A stretch of 55,667 bases of DNA from Cocleimonas sp. (lineage in GTDB: Bacteria; Pseudomonadota; Gammaproteobacteria; Thiotrichales; Thiotrichaceae): assembly GCA_021647365.1 (NCBI GenBank), contig JAKIUW010000023.1, forward strand, positions 1-55,667, written 5' to 3'. The position numbers were made by a program, and so were the translations under genes. Below are positions 22,665-31,085 of the stretch, piece by piece. Within the stretch, counting starts at the first letter, position 1. Every line of letters starts with the position of its first letter. The notes beneath the pieces were generated by a model that worked only from the letters and a program-made list of their open reading frames with translations, had not been told where the DNA came from and ran no database searches.

Positions 22665-23807
22665 ATGAAGTTTAATGCACAAGATAAAATTGCCTACAAA
22701 ATAGCCAGTCGAGCGAAGCGACGACTACCCGAAGGGCGAGATTACAAATCGAGTAAAAAGAGGGGGGGTGTGCTTTCTATATTCTCCTTTTTAGCACTTT
22801 CTATCGCATTATTACTTCCGCAAGCCAGTTTTGCAGAAGAAGATATTGTAAATATTTACTCTGCACGAAAAGAAGCTTTAATCCTACCCTTACTAGAACG
22901 CTTTGAAAAAGAAACAGGTATTGGTTTTAACTTAGTAACAGGTAAAGCAGATGGCTTATTAAAGCGCTTAGAAATTGAAGGTGATATGACGCCTGCTGAT
23001 ATTTTTATCACCGTGGACGCAGGTCGATTACAACGCGCAAAAGATGCCGGTGTATTGCAAGCCATTAGCAATGAAGTGTTAGAAAAAAGAATCCCCGCTC
23101 ATTTGAGAGACAAAGATAAATTCTGGTTTGGCATGTCGCAACGTGCTCGCACAATGATTTATGCAAAAGGCAGAGTGAAACCTGAAGAGCTGTCTACTTA
23201 CGAGGACTTGGTAGATCCTAAATGGGAAAAACGACTTTGTGTGCGTTCATCCGGCAATATATATAATCAGTCTTTAGTTGTCTCTCTGATTGAAGCGAAT
23301 GGTGAAGAGGCCACCGAAAAATGGGCAAAAGGCTTAGTCGCTAACTTTGCTAAAAAACCAGCAGGTGGAGATACCGACCAGCTTAAAGCAGTGGCGGCAG
23401 GTGCTTGTGATATTGCACTGGTTAATACCTATTACTTTGGTCGCATGATAAACAGCAATAAAGAGAAAGATAAACAAATGGCTGAGAAGCTTGCCGTTTT
23501 CTGGCCGAATCAAGGTGGACAAGGTAAAGAGGGTCGAGGCGTTCATGTCAATGTGAGCGGTGCAGGTATCACCAAACACGCTACCCATATTAAGGCGGCT
23601 CAAAAGTTACTAGAGTTCTTTGTAACTGACGAATCACAGAAATGGTATGCGGAAGTCAATAATGAATATCCCGTAGTCCCTAGTGCACCTATTTCTGAAA
23701 CGCTGAAATCATTTGGTGAATTTAAGGCTGATAAGTTGAATTTGACTGTGTTGGGTACTAACAACGGCAAGGCAGTACGGCTGATGGATCGTTCAGGCTG
23801 GAAATAA
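22665..23807 (+). CDS. fbpA: FbpA-type ferric iron ABC transporter substrate-binding protein
   Basis: A periplasmic Fe3+-binding protein of 380 residues (FutA/FbpA family). The mature part starts near EEDIVNIYSARKEALILPLL. The paired Tyr of the iron site are in NTYYFGRM. The start at ATG 22665 has TAAGGAA upstream. The signal peptide is odd: about 36 basic or polar residues (KIASRAKRRLPEGRDYKSSK and onward) precede the hydrophobic core. The DNA for its end (22756-22777) is identical to a dispersed repeat copy at 48699-48720, so an element appears to have inserted in frame without destroying the gene. Confidence 0.92.
   Translation: MKFNAQDKIAYKIASRAKRRLPEGRDYKSSKKRGGVLSIFSFLALSIALLLPQASFAEEDIVNIYSARKEALILPLLERFEKETGIGFNLVTGKADGLLKRLEIEGDMTPADIFITVDAGRLQRAKDAGVLQAISNEVLEKRIPAHLRDKDKFWFGMSQRARTMIYAKGRVKPEELSTYEDLVDPKWEKRLCVRSSGNIYNQSLVVSLIEANGEEATEKWAKGLVANFAKKPAGGDTDQLKAVAAGACDIALVNTYYFGRMINSNKEKDKQMAEKLAVFWPNQGGQGKEGRGVHVNVSGAGITKHATHIKAAQKLLEFFVTDESQKWYAEVNNEYPVVPSAPISETLKSFGEFKADKLNLTVLGTNNGKAVRLMDRSGWK
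22756..22777 (+). repeat. Poly-G palindromic element inside fbpA (copy 3)
   Basis: Twenty-two bases identical to 48699-48720, with seven consecutive G. They encode part of the n-region of the FbpA signal peptide in frame. Confidence 0.8.
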
Positions 23808-23820
23808 CCATTCAGATCAC

Positions 23821-23908
23821 GCTTAATGGCCGCCATTGCTGCGTTGCTAAAATGATCACTTACACTTGTAAGCTCACATTTTGCGCCTTGCACTGCCGAC
23901 CATTAAGC
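23821..23908. repeat. Imperfect palindromic repeat after fbpA
   Basis: GCTTAATGG (23821-23829) and CCATTAAGC (23900-23908) bound an 88-base element with inner symmetry around TTACACTTGTAAG. It looks like a dispersed intergenic repeat and may also end the fbpA transcript. Confidence 0.65.
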
Positions 23909-23941
23909 ATAATCTAAATAATTATTTACTGGAATTTAATA

Positions 23942-23963
23942 GGAATGATAATGCTTATTATTT
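23942..23963. promoter_or_regulatory. Fur box upstream of fbpB
   Basis: GAATGATAATGCTTATTATT resembles the Fur consensus. It suggests a separate Fur-controlled promoter for fbpBC in addition to read-through from fbpA. Confidence 0.65.
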
Positions 23964-23980
23964 CCAAATAAGCTAGAATA

Positions 23981-24011
23981 AACGCCCCTTTCAAATGATT
24001 GGGGCGTTTTT
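23981..24011 (+). terminator. Terminator-like hairpin between the Fur box and fbpB
   Basis: AACGCCCC (23981-23988) pairs with GGGGCGTT (24001-24008), and T residues follow. It lies after the Fur box and only 24 bases before the fbpB ATG, so any promoter near the Fur box must read through it. It may terminate fbpA transcripts or work as an attenuator. Confidence 0.6.
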
Positions 24012-24034
24012 GTATCTGTGATAAACCGAACTCA

Positions 24035-25717
24035 ATGAAGCCACAAACCCTCACCGCAAAGCCACCTGTGAAATTCTTTATCTTTAAAAAGCCTAATCGC
24101 TGGGTTATTTTAACGATTCTGATTGCTTTAATAATGTCACTGCCTGTATTGGTCGTGGGCAGTGCAATATTTCAGCCGTTAAATGAAAACTGGCAACACC
24201 TTAAGGAATTCTTACTCGCAGAATACATCATAAATTCTCTTATCTTAATGCTGGGTGTGAGTGTTGGCGTGCTCTCAATGGGTGTTATTACTGCATGGCT
24301 TACCAGTATGTGTGAGTTTCCGCATCGTCGTTTATTCTCATGGTTACTATTACTGCCATTGGCGATTCCTGCTTATATTATTGCTTACACTTACACGGGC
24401 TTATTAGATTTCGCAGGGCCGATACAAACAACGTTACGAGAATGGACGGGTTGGGGAATCCGAGATTACTGGTTTCCAGAAGTGCGCTCAATTGGCGGCG
24501 CTATCGCTATGTTGTCTCTGGTTTTATATCCTTACGTTTATATGATGGCACGCGCAGCATTTTTAGAGCAATCCATCGGCGCATTAGAAGCCAGTCGAAC
24601 CTTAGGAAGCACACCACTCAATGGTTTCTTCCGCGTCGCATTGCCTTTAGCGCGGCCTGCAATCGTTACAGGTTTATCGTTAGCGTTAATGGAAACTTTA
24701 GCTGATTTTGGCACGGTACAATATTTTGGTATTGGCACGTTTACCACAGGTATTTTTCGCACTTGGTTTGGTGTGGGAGATGGAACAACAGCTTCTCAAC
24801 TAGCGGCGATGATGTTGGTGTTTGTCTTTGCGTTGATTATGTTAGAGCGCTGGTCACGTAAGCGCGCAAAGTTTCATAACACCTCACAAAAGCATTCTGT
24901 AATTAAACGCTTTCAATTAAAAGGGAAAATGGCATTTTTGGCGTGGCTGGCTTGTCTTCTTCCTGTTTTATTTGGCTTCATTTTGCCAGCCTTGCAGTTA
25001 CTTTATTGGGTTTTTACTACAGCTGAAGAGACCATAGATGCATCCTTTTTTAGCTTAACACTCAATACGATGTTGCTTGCAATGGCTGCATCCATAATCG
25101 CCGTTTCAATCGCTCTATTACTTGCTTATGGTAGACGTTTGCATAAATCACAATTAATAGGCGCGGGGGTTTCCATTGCGTCCTTAGGTTATGCCGTCCC
25201 GGGAACAGTGATTGCCGTAGGTATAATGACCCCCTTTGCATTTATTGATAGCGCGCTAAACTCATGGATGAAAGCAAACTTTGATATTTCTACAGGGCTA
25301 ATTTTCTCAGGCACTGTATTTGCTCTTTTATTTGCTTACACCGTACGCTTTTTAGCCGTCTCAGTGAATGCCATTGAATCTGGTTTAGGCAAAATAAAAC
25401 CGACGATGGATGACGCAGGTCGTTCAATGGGCTTAACGCCTTTGGCAGTGCTACGCAAAATTCATTTACCATTGATGCGAGGTACAGTACTCACCGCTTT
25501 GCTCCTAGTGTTTGTGGATGTATTAAAAGAACTTCCTGCAACACTCATATTACGCCCTTTTAATTTTAATACGCTGGCGGTTCGTGCGCATGAGTTGGCG
25601 GCTGATGAGCGCTTGGCAGATGCGGCAACACCCGCGTTGATGATTGTTTTAGTGGGTATACTCCCTGTCATTCTATTAAGCCGAGCGATTAGTCATTCTC
25701 GTGCAGGAGAGCAATAA
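24035..25717 (+). CDS. fbpB: FbpB-type ferric iron ABC transporter permease
   Basis: A 560-residue membrane permease with two fused halves of about six helices each. Each half has an EAA-like loop (EASRTLGSTPLNGFFRVALP and DAGRSMGLTPLAVLRKIHLP). This is the usual FbpB/AfuB layout for Fe3+ import with FbpA and FbpC. ATG 24035 is chosen because the upstream in-frame TTG at 23999 lies inside the terminator-like hairpin. fbpC follows without a gap. Confidence 0.93.
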   Translation: MKPQTLTAKPPVKFFIFKKPNRWVILTILIALIMSLPVLVVGSAIFQPLNENWQHLKEFLLAEYIINSLILMLGVSVGVLSMGVITAWLTSMCEFPHRRLFSWLLLLPLAIPAYIIAYTYTGLLDFAGPIQTTLREWTGWGIRDYWFPEVRSIGGAIAMLSLVLYPYVYMMARAAFLEQSIGALEASRTLGSTPLNGFFRVALPLARPAIVTGLSLALMETLADFGTVQYFGIGTFTTGIFRTWFGVGDGTTASQLAAMMLVFVFALIMLERWSRKRAKFHNTSQKHSVIKRFQLKGKMAFLAWLACLLPVLFGFILPALQLLYWVFTTAEETIDASFFSLTLNTMLLAMAASIIAVSIALLLAYGRRLHKSQLIGAGVSIASLGYAVPGTVIAVGIMTPFAFIDSALNSWMKANFDISTGLIFSGTVFALLFAYTVRFLAVSVNAIESGLGKIKPTMDDAGRSMGLTPLAVLRKIHLPLMRGTVLTALLLVFVDVLKELPATLILRPFNFNTLAVRAHELAADERLADAATPALMIVLVGILPVILLSRAISHSRAGEQ

Positions 25718-26755
25718 ATGCTTAATGTAAAAAATGTATCTGTAGCCTATGGTAAAAACGTGGTTGTAGAAGGCGCATCACTTCAATTAAAAAAAGGTGA
25801 AATTGGCTGTTTTCTTGGCCCTAGTGGTTGCGGCAAAACAACCTTGCTCAGAGCTATTGCAGGGTTCGAACCCTTGCAGCAAGGCGAAATTTTAGTAAAT
25901 GATAAAGCCGTTAGTAATACCGCGATTCATTTAGCACCAGAAAAACGCAATATCGGCATGGTCTTTCAAGATTTTGCATTGTTTCCACATCTAACCGTTG
26001 AAGATAATATTGCCTTTGGTATGACGCATTTAAAGCGAGCTGAACAACAACAGCGCACCCAGCAACTACTCGAAATGGTATCACTAAAAGACTACGGGAA
26101 ACGCTATCCACACGAGCTATCAGGTGGGCAACAACAACGCATCGCACTCATTCGTGCACTTGCACCGAAACCAGACTTATTATTACTGGATGAGCCTTTT
26201 TCAAGCATGGACGTAGAGCTAAGAGAAGAGTTAGCCATCGAAATACGCGATATTCTAAAACATGAAAATATCACTGCAATACTCGTCACACACGATCAAA
26301 ATGAAGCATTTTTAGTGGCAGATACCATCGGTGTAATGCAAGAAGGAAGGCTCACCCAATGGGCAGAAGGTTATGAGCTATATCACGAGCCAGCCAATGC
26401 TTTTATCGCTGATTTTATCGGGCAAGGTGTGTTTATAGAAGGTGAAGTTTTGTGTGAACACAGTATAAAAACGCCATTATCCATCGTGCATGAAAAAGTC
26501 CCAGAGGGTTGTAAACCAGGGTGTAAGGTCAATGTTTTTATACGACCTGACGATATACTTCTTGATAAAACCTCTAGCCAAAAAGCCAAAATTGTAGGGC
26601 GAGAATTTCGTGGCGCTAACTTTCTCTATACGTTAGAACTAGCTGACGGCAATAGACTACTAACACTAGAACATTCTCATCACCGTCACGATATTGGGGA
26701 TGAGGTAGGAATGAAGTTGGATCTTGAGCATGTGGTGGCATTTCCTAAAAAATAA
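25718..26755 (+). CDS. fbpC: FbpC-type ferric iron ABC transporter ATP-binding protein
   Basis: A 345-residue ATPase with Walker A GPSGCGKTT (about 34-42), signature LSGGQQQR, Walker B LLLLDEPFSSMD and the switch His in VTHDQNEA. A C-terminal TOBE-like domain (about 240-345) follows. It powers Fe3+ uptake through FbpB. The start codon directly follows the fbpB stop. Confidence 0.94.
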   Translation: MLNVKNVSVAYGKNVVVEGASLQLKKGEIGCFLGPSGCGKTTLLRAIAGFEPLQQGEILVNDKAVSNTAIHLAPEKRNIGMVFQDFALFPHLTVEDNIAFGMTHLKRAEQQQRTQQLLEMVSLKDYGKRYPHELSGGQQQRIALIRALAPKPDLLLLDEPFSSMDVELREELAIEIRDILKHENITAILVTHDQNEAFLVADTIGVMQEGRLTQWAEGYELYHEPANAFIADFIGQGVFIEGEVLCEHSIKTPLSIVHEKVPEGCKPGCKVNVFIRPDDILLDKTSSQKAKIVGREFRGANFLYTLELADGNRLLTLEHSHHRHDIGDEVGMKLDLEHVVAFPKK

Positions 26756-27010
26756 CGAATTTAGTTGTTAGTTTTAGTCAAATTTAGATTGCAATAGCGA
26801 GGTGCAACTTTGTATCCATTGACTGATGTAAAACATCAATGATAACTCGCATATGCCTTAAATCAACAAATCGTAATACAAATGATAATTATTATTGACA
26901 ACTCTGTGATAGAGCTTTACTATCCGTTTTTGCATGGTAATAAGAATGACTCTTATTACTGAGAAAGAATGCATTCTCGTTCACTAACGGATAAATACAG
27001 AAGGAATTCC
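26756..27010 (+). promoter_or_regulatory. Iron-regulated promoter region of the first imelysin gene
   Basis: TTGACA (26895-26900) and TACTAT (26918-26923) are 17 bases apart. A Fur box (AATGATAATTATTATTGAC, 26881-26899) overlaps the -35. A second inverted site (GTAATAAG at 26937-26944 and CTTATTAC at 26952-26959) lies downstream of the start. This is the same two-site layout as before the DUF4856 gene. Confidence 0.8.
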
Positions 27011-28291
27011 ATGAGTAATTTTCTAAAGAAGACACTAATCACTGGCGCAGTTTCTATTGCGCTGCTAACAACATCTATTGGTTTTGCCAAAGTTGCACCT
27101 AAAGATGTATTAACGAATTATTCTAATATCGCTCATGCAGGTTTTGAAGACTCATTGATTACTGCTAAAGCTTTACAAAAAGCGGTTAATACATTTGTTG
27201 CTACACCAACAGAGATAAATTTAAATGCAGCTAAGAAAGCATGGTTAGGTGCTCGTTCTCCATATCAACAGACAGAGGTTTACCGTTTTGGTAATGCCAT
27301 CGTTGATGAATGGGAAGGCAAGGTAAATGCTTGGCCGTTGGATGAAGGATTAATTGATTATGTTGATTCAGGGTCTTATGGCAAAGAGTCTGACGAGAAT
27401 CCGCTTTACACTGCAAATATAATTGCTAACAGTAAATTAAAAATTGCAGGTAAAGACGTTGATGCTTCTAAAATAACAAAAGAATTACTTCAAGATAGCA
27501 TTCAAGAAGCAGACGAAATTGAATCTAATGTTGCAACGGGCTATCACGCGATTGAGTTTTTACTTTGGGGGCAAGATTTAAACGGCACAAAAGCAGGTGC
27601 TGGTGCGCGCAAAGCAACCGATTACGATACAAAAAACTGTAGCAATAAAAACTGTGACCGTCGTGGAGAATATCTAACAGCCGTAACGGATTTACTTGTC
27701 GATGATTTAACATGGATGACCAAGCAATGGGCTAAAGGCGGTGATGCTCGTAAAGCGGTAACAAGTGATACTAAAAAAGGCTTATCAACTATTCTGACTG
27801 GCATGGGCAGTTTATCTTACGGCGAGTTAGGCGGTGAGCGCATGAAGCTTGGCTTGATGCTACACGACCCAGAAGAAGAGCATGATTGCTTTAGCGACAA
27901 TACACATAATTCACATTTTTATGATGCAAAAGGTATCCAGAATGTTTACCAAGGCTCATACACGCGTGTAGATGGTACTGTCGTAAAAGGTGCAAGCATT
28001 TCTGATTTAGTTGCTGAAAAAGATGCAGGTATTGATAAAGAGTTAAAGTCAAAGCTTGGTAGCACGATGGAAAAAATGTCAGTGCTTGTCAAGACTGCTG
28101 AAGGTGGTGAAGCGTATGATCAAATGATTGGTGAAGGCAATGCTTCTGGTAATAAGAAGGTGTTGGATGCAGTTAATGCACTGACAGCACAAACTAAAGT
28201 TATCGAAAAAGCCGTAAATACTTTAGGACTTTCAGGTATTGAATTTGAAGGTTCTGATAGCTTGGATTCACCTAGTAAAGTGGGTGGTTAA
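27011..28291 (+). CDS. Imelysin family protein (IrpA/IcmP-like), exported
   Basis: A 426-residue secreted protein with signal peptide (LITGAVSIALLTTSIGFAK) and the imelysin GxHxxE motif in GYHAIEFLLWGQD. A Cys-rich insertion (KNCSNKNCDRRG) follows the motif. ATG 27011 has AAGGAA upstream and signal-peptide structure; an in-frame ATG at 26969 is less likely. Members are periplasmic or outer-membrane iron-regulated proteins, and IcmP of Pseudomonas was described as a metalloprotease. The gene leads a cluster equivalent to the iron-repressed PA4370-PA4373 region of P. aeruginosa. Confidence 0.9.
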   Translation: MSNFLKKTLITGAVSIALLTTSIGFAKVAPKDVLTNYSNIAHAGFEDSLITAKALQKAVNTFVATPTEINLNAAKKAWLGARSPYQQTEVYRFGNAIVDEWEGKVNAWPLDEGLIDYVDSGSYGKESDENPLYTANIIANSKLKIAGKDVDASKITKELLQDSIQEADEIESNVATGYHAIEFLLWGQDLNGTKAGAGARKATDYDTKNCSNKNCDRRGEYLTAVTDLLVDDLTWMTKQWAKGGDARKAVTSDTKKGLSTILTGMGSLSYGELGGERMKLGLMLHDPEEEHDCFSDNTHNSHFYDAKGIQNVYQGSYTRVDGTVVKGASISDLVAEKDAGIDKELKSKLGSTMEKMSVLVKTAEGGEAYDQMIGEGNASGNKKVLDAVNALTAQTKVIEKAVNTLGLSGIEFEGSDSLDSPSKVGG

Positions 28292-28300
28292 TTGTAAAAT

Positions 28301-28373
28301 GTAGGTTGGTGCTGAGGGGAGAAGCCTCAATATTATGTTACTTGTGGGCTTCGCAAGCTCACCACCAACCTAC
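28301..28373. repeat. GTAGGTTGG palindromic repeat, copy 1
   Basis: GTAGGTTGGT and ACCAACCTAC bound a 73-base element containing GCTGAG and GGGCTTCG segments. A second copy is at 35978-36050. It may also form a terminator-like structure after the imelysin gene. Confidence 0.75.
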
Positions 28374-28463
28374 TTCCTGTAAAATATTTACAGCTTTATC
28401 TGTCTCGTCAGCCATTCTTAGTAGAGCTCTTATTTAGAAAAGCCAGCGAGATAAGGGTGTGAA

Positions 28464-29942
28464 ATGTTACAAAAGCACAGACAATTATTAACAGCAACAA
28501 TATTCGTTGTTGCTGTTTTTATGATGACTAATACCGATATCGATGCCGAAGTTCTGCCTCTTACTAAGGACTTCTCAAAAGCGGAATTAGGCGAAAAATA
28601 TCCTGCGGGTGATGCAACGTATCGCAAGTCAATCAATAAGCAAATATTCACCCATCCCTCTGCCAATATTGCCCATGACAAAGAATTAGATTTTTTTGTA
28701 GGCTTTGGTTTTTTCCGTAAAATATGGGTAGAACCCCCTTCAGCGACCAAAGCATCGGATGGCTTAGGACCACTTTATAACTCCCGTTCTTGCCAATCAT
28801 GTCATGTACGAGATGGTCGTGGTCATCCGCCTGATGACGGTGATAATGCCGTTTCTATGTTCTTACGTTTATCCATTCCACCACAAAATGATAATGATAA
28901 AAAGCTTCTCGCTGAGCATAAAATTAATGTTATTCCCGAACCAACTTACGGTGTGCAATTGCAAAATGCGGCTACGACAGGGCAACAAGGTGAGGGTCGA
29001 ATTCATGTTGAATACAGCGATGTTAAAGTGAGCTTTGCCGATGGTGAAACGGTTATATTAAGAAAGCCAACCTACAGCGTAAAAGATTTGGGCTACGGCA
29101 AAATGCATCCTGACGTTATGATTTCCCCACGGATTGCCCCGCCAATGATTGGCTTGGGTTTATTAGAGGTAATCAGTGAAGATGATATTTTATCATTAGC
29201 CGATATTGATGATAAAAATAGTGATGGTATTTCAGGTAAGCCCAATCAAGTTTGGAGTATTGCCAAACAAAAAGTCACACTTGGGCGCTTCGGCTATAAA
29301 GCAGGGCAACCCAGTGTTGATGAACAAAACCAAGATGCTGCGTTTGGTGATATTGGATTATCCACGCCATTTCACCCGCAAGGGTGGGGTGAATGTACTA
29401 AGAAGCAAAGCATCTGCCGAAAGGCCCCCGATGGCGGAGATCCACAATATGATAATTTGGAAGCACCTCAACAAGTCACTGACCTTTTATTATTATATTC
29501 GCGCAATTTAGCCGTGCCGATGCGCCGTAAAGTGAATAACCCTGATGTGCTTGCGGGGAAAAAACACTTTTATGACGCTGGGTGTGTCGCTTGTCATCAA
29601 CCAAAATTTAAAACCCCTAAAATTGCAGATCAGATAGAACAGTCTGAACAATTAATTTGGCCATACACCGACTTGCTACTGCATGACATGGGCGAAGGTT
29701 TAAGTGATAATCGCCCAGAAGGTGATGCAACAGGGCGAGAGTGGCGCACAGCACCGCTATGGGGTGTGGGTTTGGCAACTATAGTGAGTAAAAGAGCTAA
29801 GTTTTTACACGATGGGCGCGCAAGAAATATTCAAGAAGCAATCCTTTGGCATTCGGGTGAAGCAGAAGGCGCTAAGAATCGTTTTATGGCATTGAAAAAA
29901 GTACAGCGTGAGCAACTTTTGATGTTTGTAAACACGCTTTAG
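28464..29942 (+). CDS. Di-heme oxidoreductase-family c-type cytochrome (PA4373-like)
   Basis: A 492-residue exported protein with an N-terminal hydrophobic signal and two CxxCH heme c sites, CQSCHVRDGRGHPP near residue 110 and CVACHQPKF near 376. It matches the di-haem oxidoreductase / thiol oxidoreductase family (PF06537-like), including FLHDGRARNIQEAILWHSGEA at the C-terminus. AAGGG precedes the start. In related clusters it is co-regulated with imelysins under iron limitation. Its electron partner is unknown; a link to extracellular iron redox chemistry is inference. Confidence 0.88.
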   Translation: MLQKHRQLLTATIFVVAVFMMTNTDIDAEVLPLTKDFSKAELGEKYPAGDATYRKSINKQIFTHPSANIAHDKELDFFVGFGFFRKIWVEPPSATKASDGLGPLYNSRSCQSCHVRDGRGHPPDDGDNAVSMFLRLSIPPQNDNDKKLLAEHKINVIPEPTYGVQLQNAATTGQQGEGRIHVEYSDVKVSFADGETVILRKPTYSVKDLGYGKMHPDVMISPRIAPPMIGLGLLEVISEDDILSLADIDDKNSDGISGKPNQVWSIAKQKVTLGRFGYKAGQPSVDEQNQDAAFGDIGLSTPFHPQGWGECTKKQSICRKAPDGGDPQYDNLEAPQQVTDLLLLYSRNLAVPMRRKVNNPDVLAGKKHFYDAGCVACHQPKFKTPKIADQIEQSEQLIWPYTDLLLHDMGEGLSDNRPEGDATGREWRTAPLWGVGLATIVSKRAKFLHDGRARNIQEAILWHSGEAEGAKNRFMALKKVQREQLLMFVNTL

Positions 29943-29957
29943 CTCATACAAAACTCT

Positions 29958-29976
29958 GAAAAAGAGGGGGGGTGGA
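29958..29976 (+). repeat. Poly-G palindromic element, single arm (copy 4)
   Basis: GAAAAAGAGGGGGGGTGGA lies between two genes of the iron cluster. It matches the core of the element, with the TGTGCTT end diverged. Confidence 0.6.
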
Positions 29977-30019
29977 CTATAATAATCACCCTTGTTCAAC
30001 ACTCATTACGAGATTTACA

Positions 30020-31075
30020 ATGAATTTACGCATTAAAAAAACACTATGGTTATTGTCATTACTAATTATTTCTCAATCAACTGTTGCGCTCGATTGGTCA
30101 GAAACCAATAAAGCTGTCACGGATGATTTTGCAATTCCACGTTTTTTACAGTTACTTGATTCTAGTAAACAGCTAGTGATCCAAACCAAAACCTTCTGCC
30201 AAAAAGGTGATGCGGAGGAGTTTGATAAAACACGTGGAGAGTTTCATAAAACGATGGATGCGTGGCAACAAATCCAGATTTTAAGAACAGGCCCACAAGA
30301 AATGTTTATGCGCAATTTTCGATTACAAATGTGGCCAGACCGCTCAAACACAGGCGCAAAGCAAATTAGAAAACTATTGGCTAATAAAGATATTGATGCC
30401 TTAAAGCCCGAGGTATTTAAAAGATCAAGCACCGCTGTTCAGGGCTTATCAGCAATTGAACGCCTGATTTATTCAAAAGATATAACCGCGACTGATTTTC
30501 AAGAGAATGGAAAAGCAAATTATCGTTGTCAGCTACTGCAAGCCATTACAGTAAACATAAGCTCTATTTCATCAAACTTGCTAAAAGAGTGGAGTGGAAA
30601 CCACAAGGAAATCTTAGCGACACCAGGTGAAGAGAATGAAATGTACGATTCGCACAAAGAAGTGGCAACGCTTTTATTAAAAGAAGTAGCAACCGAGTTA
30701 CAGGCAGTGTATGACCAAAAATTTAAGCGCCCAGTAAATAAACGTTTTCGTTACAAGCGTGCGGAGTCGTGGCGAAGTGAACGCTCATTACGAAATATAA
30801 CGCTTAACCTTGAATCAGCAGAAGCGCTTTTTAAGATTGGATTTGTATCTCACTTAAAAGATGAAACTTTAAAAGAGAAAGCGTATAAAGAATTTAGGGA
30901 GGCGATTAAAACAGGTAAAACATTTACCCAGTCATTATTAAAAACGCATGAAGAAAAGCCAGAAGAACTTGCAAGCTGGATGAAGCAGGTAAGCCAGTTA
31001 AAACGAACAATAACGGTTGATGTGGCCAAAGAGCTTGATATAGCACTAGGTTTTAATAGTTTGGATGGTGACTAG
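30020..31075 (+). CDS. Second imelysin family protein, lacking the motif His
   Basis: A 351-residue exported helical protein (signal LLSLLIISQSTVALDW) of the imelysin family. At the GxHxxE position it reads GLSAIERLIY, so the metal-site His is replaced by Ser. ATG 30020 begins the signal peptide; the in-frame extension to 29972 is not supported. It lies between the di-heme protein and the DUF1513 gene, as PA4372 does in Pseudomonas. It is probably a non-catalytic iron or heme-protein partner rather than a peptidase. Confidence 0.85.
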   Translation: MNLRIKKTLWLLSLLIISQSTVALDWSETNKAVTDDFAIPRFLQLLDSSKQLVIQTKTFCQKGDAEEFDKTRGEFHKTMDAWQQIQILRTGPQEMFMRNFRLQMWPDRSNTGAKQIRKLLANKDIDALKPEVFKRSSTAVQGLSAIERLIYSKDITATDFQENGKANYRCQLLQAITVNISSISSNLLKEWSGNHKEILATPGEENEMYDSHKEVATLLLKEVATELQAVYDQKFKRPVNKRFRYKRAESWRSERSLRNITLNLESAEALFKIGFVSHLKDETLKEKAYKEFREAIKTGKTFTQSLLKTHEEKPEELASWMKQVSQLKRTITVDVAKELDIALGFNSLDGD

Positions 31076-31085
31076 AACTAACGCC

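Noticed and set aside
23999..24034. Earlier TTG start for fbpB
   Set aside because: It falls within the terminator-like hairpin and adds residues without family similarity.
26969..27010. Earlier in-frame ATG for the first imelysin
   Set aside because: It would add a polar N-terminal stretch before the signal peptide, and it starts next to the downstream Fur-type site; ATG 27011 has a ribosome site.
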